A stretch of DNA of 64,000 nucleotides from Microglena sp. YARC (lineage: Eukaryota; Chlorophyta; Chlorophyceae; Chlamydomonadales; Chlamydomonadaceae). The notes under the pieces are model-generated. The model ran no database searches. It saw only the letters and a program-made list of their open reading frames with translations, and was not told the DNA's origin. The DNA lies in assembly GCA_022414725.1 (NCBI GenBank), contig CM039463.1:90398227-90462226 (forward strand), read 5' to 3'. Positions 33,201 to 45,800 of this stretch are shown here, piece after piece. A program made the translations under genes and the position numbers. Position 1 is the first letter of the stretch. Each line of letters begins with the position of its first letter.

Positions 33201-36200
33201 AGGTCAGTATCGTAGAGCTGTCATGTAGCGCAAAGTTGCGCGAGGCGCTGCCTCTTTCAAGGGGTCCAAGGGGTGTAGCCTTATGCACTGTTAGTTTTGG
33301 GGGCTTCAAATGGCAGCTTCCAGCCAGCTCCAGTAGCCAGACACTGCCCCCCAAATAATCAACCCACCTCTTGGAATTCGCCCTGCCTTGCATCCAATAG
33401 CCGGATGGAGCCGTCATAAGAACAGGTCGCCAGGTGGTTGCCCCCATTCAACCACTTCAAGCCGCTTATGTATTGGTAGTGGGGGCTGAAGGTGAGAACC
33501 CCTGATAAAGGAGTGAATGCGTGAATGAGTGTATGGCTCCATGTGAGTGAATGCGTGAACGCGTGAATGAGTGAATGATGCAGCCAGGTGGTTGTTTGTA
33601 TGTACGTATGTTACAGTCCAGGGGTAAGGCATGAAAATAAATAAAGGCATGAATGAGTGAATGAGTGGATGATGCAGCCAGTTGGTTACCCACGTTCAAC
33701 CACTTCAAGCCGCTTATGTATTGGTAGTGGGGGCTGAAGTTGAGAACCCCTGAAAAAGGAGTGTATGGCTCCGTGTAAGTGAATGCGTGAATGAGTGAAT
33801 GAGTGAATGAGTGGATGACGCAGCCAGTTGGTTGCCACTGTTCCACCACTTCAAACCGCTGTGGTACTGGTAAAGCGGGCTGAAGGTGAGAACCTCTGAA
33901 AAAGGAGTGATCAGCATGCCATAATCCAACGTGCAGAATCAACTGAATCAACTGAATAAACCGAATCCGACAATGCTGACCCAACATGCCATAATCCAAC
34001 ATGCTGAATCAACTGAATCAACTGAATGCAACAATGCTGAGCCAACATGCCATAATCCAACATACTGAATCAACTGAATAAACCGAATCCAACAATGCTG
34101 AGCCTACATGCCATAATCCAACAAACTGAATCAACTGAATCCAACAATGCTGAGCCAACATGCCATAATCAAACATACTGAATCAACTGAATAAACTGAA
34201 TCCAACAATGCTGAGCCAACATTCCAGACTTCAACGTTTCCTTGCTTGTCTCCGACCGCCAGTATGAGCCATGTGTCCATACCTTCCCTTCCCACCCCCC
34301 TTCCTTCCCTCCCTACTCTCTCCATCCCTCCTCTCCCCCTCCTCCTCCCCCCTCCCTCCCCCTCCTTCACCTCACCATCCCATCTTCTCGTACTATCACA
34401 ACCCTTATCCTCGTTGCCCTTGCCCACATTTAGAGATGCAGGGGGAGCTGATGAGCTGGAGTGAACATGCCAGAATCCAACGTTTCTTGCTTGCCTCACC
34501 ACTTTTTTTTTATGCGGAGCTCCCAACCAGGGTTACCCATTTGTCCGTCCGACCATCCGATCATCCGTCCGTCTGACCGAGATTAAGCCTGACACATCAG
34601 CCAACTAACTTGCTTCCGTTGCCACCTGTCGCTCCGTAGCAAACACCTCTCTGACAATTTTCAACGTCGCTTGCGACGCTGCATAGAACTTGTCCGCAAC
34701 GCGATGCCACTGTGTCGCAATTCCGTCATTGCATGGCGACGCATGAACACCCCGAACCCCTAGGGCTCCGTGCTTTTCACTCCACCATGCGATGGCTACA
34801 CATATCGTTTTTCGACGACATCGCCACTGCGTCGCCATTCCATCGTTGTATGGCGACGCATCTACACACAGGGCTCTGTCCTTTGCATTCCGCCATGCGA
34901 TGGCTACGCAACAATCCTGAAAGCAGGCTTGAGTAGCCCAAGTAGGTACTCAGCCAGGGCTACATAAATATGAAATTAAAAAGCCCTTTTCAGCTAATCA
35001 GTTGGTCTAGTGGTACACCTAAGAAGGGTCGGGGATTCGAGTCCCCCCACGGTCACCCTTAGCGTTGTCAACCGCGATTGTAGCTTGTCCAGTCGAGGTG
35101 GTAGACCGTTCTCTGCCCGCGTACAACGGGTTCCCTTACCACCACGCCCCACCAGGCGTTATCATTACCTTTTTTTGTATGACATTAAAAACACTGTCTC
35201 CCGCAACCTGTACGATCCACGTGTGCAAACCTATCCTCTGACCCCCCCCCCCCCCCCCCCCCCTTCCCTTCCTTTCCTCTTACCATCGTAACCCTCATCC
35301 TCATCTCCCTCGCCTGCATTCAGAGACTCAGGGGTAGCTGAGGAGGCTGAGTCTACATGCCAGAATCCAACGTTTCCTTGCTTGTCTCCGGCAGCCAGTA
35401 TGAGCTTGTCGCTACCAGGGTGGAAGGCGATGTGAGTGATGCCATCCTTAGTAATCTGCAGGTGCGTGGGAGAGGGGAATGTGGGACAGGGTGAGGTGGT
35501 GTGAGTTGTTGTTTGTTTGTGTTTTCCCTGCGTGCTTCTAGCAGCCAGTGTAAGCATATTGCTTCCAGGGTGGAAGGCGATGTGGGTGATGCCATCCTTA
35601 GTAATCTGCAATTGTGTGGGAAGGGAAGGTGGGATATGGGTAGGTGGGAGAGGGTGAGGGGGTGAGGGGGTGTGAGTTGCGTTTTGTTTGTGGTTTCCTT
35701 GCTTGTTTCAGGCAGCCAGTATCAGCTTGTCGCTACTAGGGTACAAGGCAATGTGAGTGATGACATCCTTAGTAATAGGTAGCTGTGTGTGGGAGGGGAA
35801 GGTGGGATTTGGGTAAGTGGGATTTGGGTAGGTGGGATTTGGGTAGGTGGGATTTGGGTAGGTGGGATTTGGGTAGGTGGGAAAGGGGTAGGTGGGGAGA
35901 GGGTAGGTGGGAGAGGGGAGGGGGGGAGGGGTATGAATTGCGTTTGTTTGTGGTTTTCTTGCTTACTTCAGGCAGCCAGTATGAGCTTGTCGCTACCAGG
36001 TTACAAGGCAATGTGAGTGATGACATCCTTAGTAATAGGTAGCTGTGTGGGAGGGGAAGGTGGGAGATGGGGAGGTGAGACAGGGGGAGATGGTTTGAGT
36101 TTTTTTCTTTTCCCCCTTGCTTGTCTCTAGCAGCCAGAATGAGCTTATCGGTACTAGGGTGGAAGGCAATGTGAGTGATGCCATCCTTAGTTATAGGTAG

Positions 36201-39200
36201 CGGTGTGGGAAGGGGTAAGGTGGTGTGACTTGCGTTGGGGTGGAGCTGTTGCTACTCAGATGGGGACAGCATAACTGTGGAAGGCGATGTGGGCGATGCC
36301 ATCCTTATTAATATGTAGCTGTGTATGAGAGGGTGAGGTGGTGTGACTTGCGTTGGAGTGGGGCTGATGCTACTCAGATGGGGACAGCATCACTGTGAAA
36401 GGCGATGCGAGTGGTGCCATCCTTATTAGTAGGTAGCTGTGTGGGAGAGGGTAAGGTGGTGTGAGTTATGTTGTTGCTACTCAGATGGTGAGGTTGGTGT
36501 GGCTGTTGCTACTCAGATGGGGGCAGCAATACTGTGGAAGGGGATGTGAGTTATGTTGTTGCTACTCAGATGGTGAGGTTGGTGAGGTTGGTGTGGTTGT
36601 TGCTACTCAGATGGGGGCAGCAACACTGTGGAAGGGGATGTAAGTTATGTTGTCCTTGGTTATCAGTACTTCTGTGGGCCAGGGTGAGAGGTACAAGTTG
36701 AGTGTGGGTGGCATGTCACCACTCTTCAGACATGTCAAATAAATGAGAATACTTGCTCAAACATATACATATCTTGGCAGCGTCAAAACAATACATAAGA
36801 AAAAAAACATGCATACCTTGGGCATGTCAAATAAATACAGGAGACAACACTTACATACATTGGCCTCGTCAAATGTAAACACGAAGAAGACAAACATTTT
36901 GGAGTGGCAAGTCATCACTCTAAAGCCAGGTAAAATAAGCGCATACATACTTTGAACACATCATAGCTGTTCAGCTGCAGCTTGTCTGCTGTCTCTATAA
37001 GCACCGCATAAGGTTGGGAGGGCGAGGCCTCATGCGAAGAGTGTGAGTGCAAGAGGTCCAGGAAGTGGGCGTCTCTCTTGAGCCATGTCAACTAAAAAAA
37101 TAAAAAACTACATGAGGAAACACGTACATACTACTTTTTCCACTTTTTTCATCGGTTTCGGGGCCTACGACCAAATCGGAGATGATTAACGGCTTGTGCC
37201 TCCCCTCATACGTTTTGATGGCCCCCCGAAGACTGCATGAGAACAAAATAAAGAAAAAAAGTAAAGAAAAAAAACGAGAAAACATGTACATACCTTGGCC
37301 ACGTCATCACTCTTCAGCTGCAGCTTGTCAGCCGTCCCCCTAAGCATACCAGGAGATTGGGAGGGCGAGGTCTCACAAGAAGAGTGGGAGCGCAAGAGGT
37401 CCAGGAAGTGGGCGTCACTCTTTGGGCCGCAGTTAGTGCTTGTGAAAGGAATGGCGCCAACGGGATGGCGCCCCTTGGAAGGGCCTTTTGCCTCCTTGCT
37501 TGCACCAGCGCCCGCTGCAATGGCACGGGTTTATTAAGTTTAGTTTAGTTCAAATAGTAAGTAGGTCGGGCCGGAGGGGGCTGACCTATGCGATAGGAAC
37601 TGAGAAATTGGTCGAAATGTTGGTTAATTAACCGACATCGTAGAAATTGGTGAGATTTTCAGAAAAAGCGGTTGGCGAATGCGATTGTTGGTTATATTGC
37701 ATGTTAGAACGGTTGAACACTTAGCCGGATATGGGCGAACAGTCGGTTGGAATGGTCGGAAAGTCAGTTAAGGCTGCTTCGATAGAAATTTGATAACTTT
37801 TCAGAAAAAGCGGTTAATTAGTGAAACGCGCGAGAAGTCGGTTGGGATGGTCGACATCACAGAGAATCGGAAGAATGGGCGAATGCGACCGTTAGCTATA
37901 ATGCCTGTTGTAACGGTTGGAATTCCTATTGGAGATGGGCGAACAGTCGGTTTGAATGGTCAGGAAGTCAGTTGGATTGGGTCTGTCAGGGTGCGAAGAT
38001 GGTAAAACAATATAACCAACACGTGACTGTTGCCGTCGCCATGCAAGGAGAGCCAACGGCATTTCGGCCAAGCAAGACAGAAGCCATTGGCAGAATTGGC
38101 ATCGTCAAGCAAAACGGGCTCTATCGTCGCGTCTAACTGACATTCTGCCTGCCTGCTTGCCTGCCTCTAGCGCCTATTAGAGTCTACAACCTGCCTTCCT
38201 GCCGCGTCAATCAATACTGTACACAACATATAAACACTTCACCGGACACACCCTTGGGCCGACCACCGCAGGGGCCCTTAGGGCACCCTACTATTTAGCC
38301 TGGTTATGTTAGTTATGCAGTTTTAAGTTTGTGTCTCAATGTTGGTGCTTGCGAAACAGAATAGAGCCAACGGGGTGGCGCCCCTTGGAAGGGCCTTTTG
38401 CCTCCTTGCTTGCACCAGCACCTGCTGCATTAGCATGGGCTTATTACATTTAGTTTGGTTGAAGGTGACTATAGCTAGCTCCGGCTTACGCTATGGTGTC
38501 CTTAACTTCACGTCCTGTGAGTAACTGTATTACACGGATGTATCAATTTCAATTTCAATTTAGTATGGTTAGTTTAGCTTAGTTATTATAGTTATCTTTG
38601 TTAAGTAGTTTCAAGTTTGTGTCTTAAAGTTGGTGCTAGCGAAACAGAATAGGGTTGACAGGGTGGCGCCCACTGGAAGGGCCTTTTGCCTCCTTGCTTG
38701 CACCAGCACCTGCCGCAATGGCACAGGTTAATTAATTTCATTTTAGTTCAAATAGTTCGTTCAGCCTAGTTCTCTTGGACAAGTACGTTCAGTTTTAAGT
38801 TTGTGTCTCAATGTTGGTGCTTGCGAAACAGAATAAGGCCGGCAGGACGGTACCATTTTAAGATTTAATTTAGTTCAGTGAGTTAGTGTATTTAGATCAG
38901 TTAGTTTACTCTTATGTTGATGTTTATGTGCCTCAATGTTGGTGCTTGTGAAACAGAATAAGGCCGACAGGGTGGTGCCATTTAAAGTTTAATTTAGTTC
39001 AGTAAGTCAGTGCATTTATATCAGTTAGTTTACTCTTATGTTGATGTTTATGTGCCTCAATGTTGGTGCTTGTGAAACAGAATAAGGCCGACAGGGTGGT
39101 GCCATTTAAAGTTTAATTTAGTTCAGTAAGTTAGTGTATTTATATCAGTTAGTTTACTCTTATGTTGATGTTTATGTGCCTCAATGTGGGTACTTGTGAA

Positions 39201-42200
39201 ACAGAATAGGGCCGACAGGGCGGCACCATTTTAAGTTTAATATTGTGCAATTAGTTAGAGAATTTAGACCAGTTAGTTTAACTTTTTATGTTTTATGTGC
39301 CTCAATGTTGGAGCTTGTGAAACAGAATAAGGCCGACAGGGCGGTACCATTTTAAGATTTAATTTAGTTCAGTAAGTTAGTGTATTTAGATCAGTTAGTT
39401 TACTCTTATGTTGATGTTTATGTGCCTCAATGTTGGTGCTAGTGAAACAGAATAGAGCCGACAGGGTGGGGGGCCCTAGAAGGGCCTTTTCTCTCCTCCC
39501 TCCTTGCACCTGCTGCATTGGCGTGGGTTGATTTATTTTATTTTATTTTAGTTAGTTAAGTTAGTTATTTAGCTAGTTACTTTAGTTAGTTAGTTAAGCT
39601 TGTTGATATTCGATAGATAGTCACTTGAGTTAAATTCAACTAGCCAGTGTTGTCAGGTTACACCCACACACACAAACCCACACATACACACGTTCGTGAT
39701 CACAAACCCACACACACATGCACACGTTCGTGATCACAAACCCACACACACATGCACACGTTCGTGATCACAAACCCACACACACATGCACACGTTCGTG
39801 ATCACAAACCCACACACACATGCACACGTTCGTGATCACAAACCCACACACACATGCACACGTTCGTGATCACAAACCCACACACACATGCACACGTTCG
39901 TGATCACAAACCCACACACACATCCACACGTTCGTGATCACGAACAGCACCCACCTGCAGCTGCAAAACAGCCAAGGGTGCTTTGAGCACAACTCCCTTG
40001 TTGGTCTCGTAATCAACACCGGCGTCAAGAGCTTTTTCTGGCGTCCCCCTCCCCCCTCACCCACCCACCCCACCCACACCCACAACCCCCAAACAAACGA
40101 TCGCGATAACAAACAGCACCCACCTGCAGCTGCAGCCGCAGCCAAGGGTGCCTTGAGCACCACGCCCTTGTTGGTCTCATAATCAACACCAGCGGCAAGA
40201 GCTTCGTCGGGTTTCTCCCCCCTCACCCGCGCTGAAATGCGACGCTCTACGGGTTGAGTCTCTATCTTGATCCTATATAAGGGAGATGGGATGGGATGAA
40301 ATACATTTTTGAATTATGTGTTTGATTGATCTATATGCATCATTGTATTGCCATATATGTATATATTTATAGATGTATATATTTAGATGTATATAAATGT
40401 AAACAAAATGGTGAATTTTGCCCAAATTAGTGAATCGACGCTGAGAGGCGGCGCTCTACGGGTTGAGCCTCTACCTTGATCCTATATAAGGGGGATGGGA
40501 TGGGATGGGATGAAATACAGTTTTGAATTGTGTTTTTGATCGATCTATATGCATCTTTGTACTGCCATAGTTGTATATAGATTTGTCAAAAATGATGATC
40601 TTGGCCCAAATGAGTGAATTGACGCTGACTGGCGGCGCTCTAAGGGTGGAGCCTCTACCTTGATCCTATATAGGGGGGATGGGATGGGATGGGGTGGAAG
40701 GGGATGGGATGGGGTGGGTGGGATGGGGTGGGATGGGGTGGGATGGGATGGGGTGCAAGGGATGGGATGGGGTGGGTGGGATGGGTGGTGGGATGGGGTG
40801 GGATGGATGGGGTGGAAGGGGATGGGATGGGGTGGGGTGGAAGGGATGGGATGGGATGGTGGGATGGGATGGGGTGGTGGGATGGGATGGGGTGGGATGG
40901 ACGGGGTGGAAGGGGATAGGATGGGGTGGATGGGATGGTGGAAAGGGATGGATGGGGTGGGATGGGATGGGGTGGGATGGGATGGGGTGGAAGGGGATGG
41001 GGTGGAAGGGGATGGATGGGGTGGGAAGAAGGGGATGGGATGGGGTGGGATGGAATGGGGTGGGATGGGGTGGGAAGGGATGGAATGGGATGGGGTAAAA
41101 GGGGATGGGATGGGATGGATGGGGTGGGATGGGGATGGGGATGGATGGGTGGGATGGGGTGGAAGGGATGGGATGGGATGGGGTGGAAGGGGATGGGATG
41201 GGGTGGGATGGGATGGGGTGGATGGGATGGGATGGGGATGGGATGGGGATGGGATGGGGTGGAAGGGGATGGGATGGGGTGGGATGGGATGGGGTGGGAT
41301 GGGATGGGATGGGATGGGATGGGATGGGATGGGATGGGATGGGATGGGATGGGATGGGATGGGGTGGAAGGGGATGGGATGGGATGGGGTGGAAGGGGAT
41401 GGGATGGGATGCGATGGGATGGGGTGGGATGGAATGGGATGGGATGGGGTGGGTGGGATGGGATGGGAGGGATGGGATGGGGTGGAAGGGATGGGATGGG
41501 ATGGGATGGGATGGGATGGGATGGGATGGGATGGGATGGGATGGGTGGGATGGGTGGAAGGGGATGGGATGGGATGGGATGATGGGTGGAAGGGGATGGG
41601 ATGGGATGCGATGGGATGGGGTGGGGATGGAATGGGATGGGATGGGGTGGGATGGATGGGTGGGAAGGGATGGGATGGGATGGGGTGGAGGGGATGGGAT
41701 GGGATGGGATGGGATGGATGGGATGGATGGGATGGGATGGGATGGATGGGGTGGAATGGGATGGGATGGGATGGGGTGGGGGGATGGGATGGGATGGGAT
41801 GGGATGGGGATGGGATGGGATGGGATGGGATGGGGTGGAAGGGGATGGGATGGATGGATGGGATGGGATGGGATGGGATGGATGGATGGATGGGTGGGAT
41901 GGGATGGGATGGATGGATGGGATGGGGTGGATGGGATGGATGGGATGGGATGGGATGGGATGGGATGGGATGGGATGGGATGGGATGGGATGGGGATGGG
42001 ATGGATGGGATGGGATGGGATGGGATGGGATGGGATGGGATGGATGGGATGGAATGGGATGGGATGGGATGGGATGATGGATGGGATGGATGGGGTGGAA
42101 TGGGATGGGATGGATGGGATGGGATGGGATGGGATGGGATGGGATGGGATGGGATGGGATGAGATGGGAACAGGATTGGACATTTGAATGTGTTTCGATT

Positions 42201-42847
42201 GATCTAGATGCATCGCCATAGATGTACATAGATTTATCAAAATTCAAAAATGATGAATTTGACCCAATGGATGGGCTACTGGTGGGCAGGCAGGCAGGCA
42301 GGCGCAGCGCTCTACAGTGGGAGGCAGGCAGGCAGGCAGCGCTCTACCTTGGTTCTATATAAGGGGGACCGGATGGGATGGGATGGGATGGGACAGGATT
42401 GGACAGTTTTGAATTGTGTTTTTTGATTGATCTAGATGCATCTTTGTATTGCCATAGATGTACATAGATTTATCAAAATTCAAAAATGATGAATTTGACC
42501 CCAAATAGTGAATTGTCGCTGACTGGCAGCGCTCTACTGGTGGGCAGGCAGGCAGGCAGGCAGGCAGCGCTCTACAGGTGGGCAGGCAGGCAGGCAGGCA
42601 GGCAGCGCTCTACCTTGGTTCTATATAAGGGGGACCGGATGGGTTGGGATGGGATGGGACAGGATTGGACAGTTTTGAATTGTGTTTTCGATTGATCTAG
42701 ATGCATCTTTGTATTGCCATAGATGTACATAGATTTATCAAAATTCAAAAATGATGAATTTGACCCCAAATAGTGAATTGTCGCTGACTGGCAGCGCTCT
42801 ACTGGTGGGCAGGCAGGCAGGCAGACAGGCAGCGCTCTACAGGTGGG

Positions 42848-42882
<35 letters not shown>

Positions 42883-45800
42883 CGCTCTACCTTGGTTCTA
42901 TATAAGGGGGACCGGATGGGTTGGGATGGGATGGGACAGGATTGGACAGTTTTGAATTGTGTTTTCGATTGATCTAGATGCATCTTTGTATTGCCATAGA
43001 TGTACATAGATTTATCAAAATTCAAAAATGATGAATTTGACCCCAAATAGTGAATTGTCGCTGACTGGCAGCGCTCTACTGGTGGGCAGGCAGGCAGGCA
43101 GGCAGGCAGGCAGCGCTCTACAGGTGGGCAGGCAGGCAAGCAGGCAGGCAGGCAGCGCTCTACCTTGGTTCTATATAAGGGGGACCGGATGGGTTGGGAT
43201 GGGATGGGACAGGATTGGACAGTTTTGAATTGTGTTTTCGATTGATCTAGATGCATCTTTGTATTGCCATAGATGTACATAGATTTATCAAAATTCAAAA
43301 ATGATGAATTTGGCCCCAAATAGTGAATTGTCGCTGACTGGCAGCGCTCTACTGGTGGGCAGGCAGGCAGGCAGGCAGGCAGGCAGCGCTCTACAGGTGG
43401 GCTGGCAGGCAAGCAGGCAGGCAGGCAGCGCTCTACCTTGGTTCTATATAAGGGGGACCGGATGGGTTGGGATGGGATGGGACAATTGTGAATCAGATTA
43501 ATTGGGCCCAAATATGAACGGTTGTCCGGGTTTGTGTCAAAATCAGGCGACCCCCCGTGCAATACTGCACACATTTTGACGAAGAACAAGAAAGTGTGTT
43601 TTCCCAAAATGCCCACCAAAGTGCACTGCAAGGGCAAAAAAAGGTGCTGCAATACCACACAAATTGTAAAGAAGAACAAAAATAGCGGTTTCCAAAATGC
43701 CTCCAAAATGCGCCGCAAGCAGCAGCAAGGGTCAAAACAAAAGTGCGCTCTGCTGCCTGAGACGCAACCAATTGGACCCCCAGCTCTGCTGCATGAGACG
43801 CAACCAATTGGACCCCTAGCTCTGCTGCATGAGACGCAACCAATTGGACCCCCAGCTCTGCTGCATGAGACGCAACCAATTGGACCCCTAGCTCTGCTGC
43901 ATGAGACGCAACCAATTGGACCCCCAGCTCTGCTGCCTGAGACGCAACCAATTGGACCCCCAGCTCTGCTGCAAGAGACGCAACCAATTGGACCCCCAGC
44001 TCTGCTGCATGAGACGCAACCAATTGGACCCCTAGCTCTGCTGCATGAGACGCAACCAATTGGACCCCCAGCTCTGCTGCATGAGACGCAACCAATTGGA
44101 CCCCCAGCTCTGCTGCATGAGACGCAACCAATTGGACCCCCAGCTCTGCTGCATGAGACGCAACCAATTGGGCCCCTAGCTCTGCTGCATGAGACGCAAC
44201 CAATTGGACCCCCAGCTCTGCTGCCTGAGACGCAACCAATTGGACCCCTAGCTCTGCTGCATGAGACGCAACCAATTGGACCCCCAGGTCTGCTGCCTGA
44301 GACGCAACCAATTGGACCCCCAGCTCTGCTGCATAAGACGCAACCAATTGGACCCCCAGCTCTGCTGTCTGAGACGCAACCAATTGGACCCCCAGCTCTG
44401 CTGCCTGAGATGCAACCAAATGTGTAGCCTGCCTCCTGCGACGCAACGGACCCCTCCTTCTGTTCAACGGACACTCCCCACGATGTGCCCTGCAACGCAA
44501 CAGACTCTGAGAAGGTGCGACTGCGACTTAGGACGCAGCGTCCTGAACAACCCTGGTTGCAATCAACGGAGTGACTCATGATTCATGGAACGCTACAGGC
44601 TTGTGAGAGGGCGTGGGTTCGATTCCCTCAACTCCCTCATGTCAATGAAGGACGCAGCGCCCTGAACAACTCTGGTTGCAATCAACAAAGTTGGCTCGTG
44701 ATTCCAAGAACGCAACGGGCTTGTGAGAGGTTGTGGATTCGATTCCCTCAATTCCCTCATATCGACAGAAGACGCAGCGTCCTGAACAACCCTGATCATT
44801 ACCTGCTCTCCCGTTCTGGGAACAAAATGATTCCTTAACATTACTAGGGGACTGCAACTAATATATGTGTTTGGAAAACTAATATTTACTAGTATTATTA
44901 TAGTGTTACAATAATATTAGTTTTTAAATAAATTCAAAATTCTGGTGAGACGGCTCGTCTGTCTAATATTAACTAACATTCACTAATATTATTAATTCAC
45001 TAATATAAACTAACTGAGCCTTTCCATATATACATAACTGGTGTGCAACCCAGATGTGGAAGGTCGTGAGTAATTGGAATGTGAGCCATCGTCCTACCCT
45101 GCATACACATATACATATTTTACAATGCTGTACTTGACAACCCTAGTGCCCAAGCCCACCTCTTAGTAGATATGCCTTTGATTGGAGGGGCGCGTACTGG
45201 CTTGGCCACATTTAGTTGAGCAACAGCATCAGTGAGTTGGAGCTCCATCATGCGCCTCTTGTTATGAGCTATCTGCTCTAGGCGCTCAAGCTCGTAGTCA
45301 CTCAGCACAGCAGCGGGGCTGACTGCGTGGTGGTGAGGGGGGAGAGGTGAGGGGGTAGGGGTGATGGGTAGTGGTGAGGGGTAGAGGTGAGGGGGTAATG
45401 GTGAGGAGTTAGTGGTGAGGGGATGGGATGGGGTGGTGAGGAGGGGGAGCAAGGATGGGGTGGTGAGGGGTTTGAGGTGAGGGTAGGTGAGGGGGTAGAG
45501 GTGAGGGGGTAATGGTGAGGGGTTGGTGGTAAGGGGATGGGATGGGGTGGTGAGGGGGTGGAAGCAAGGGGAAGGGAGGAGTGAGGGGAGGGGTAGAGCG
45601 CGTACAGGCTTGGCCACATTTAGTTAAGCAACATACAGCATCAGTGAATTGGAGCTCCATCATTCCTGTAACATACCATGTGACAGAAAAATACACACTT
45701 GTCATGACATACACACATACACACTTGTCATGACATACACACATACACACTTGTCATGACATACACACTACACATACACACATACACACTTGTCATGACA

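Noticed and set aside
35003..35050. tRNA gene
   Set aside because: A- and B-box regions are present but the 3' acceptor strand is missing and the element has SINE body and target duplications.
40655..42247. Open frames of 500-530 codons on both strands
   Set aside because: They translate the GGGATG array; both strands are open only because the repeat has no stop.
42837..44579. A 580-codon minus-strand frame
   Set aside because: It runs through the 36-bp minisatellite, whose length is a multiple of 3, and the 270-bp repeats; no domain.
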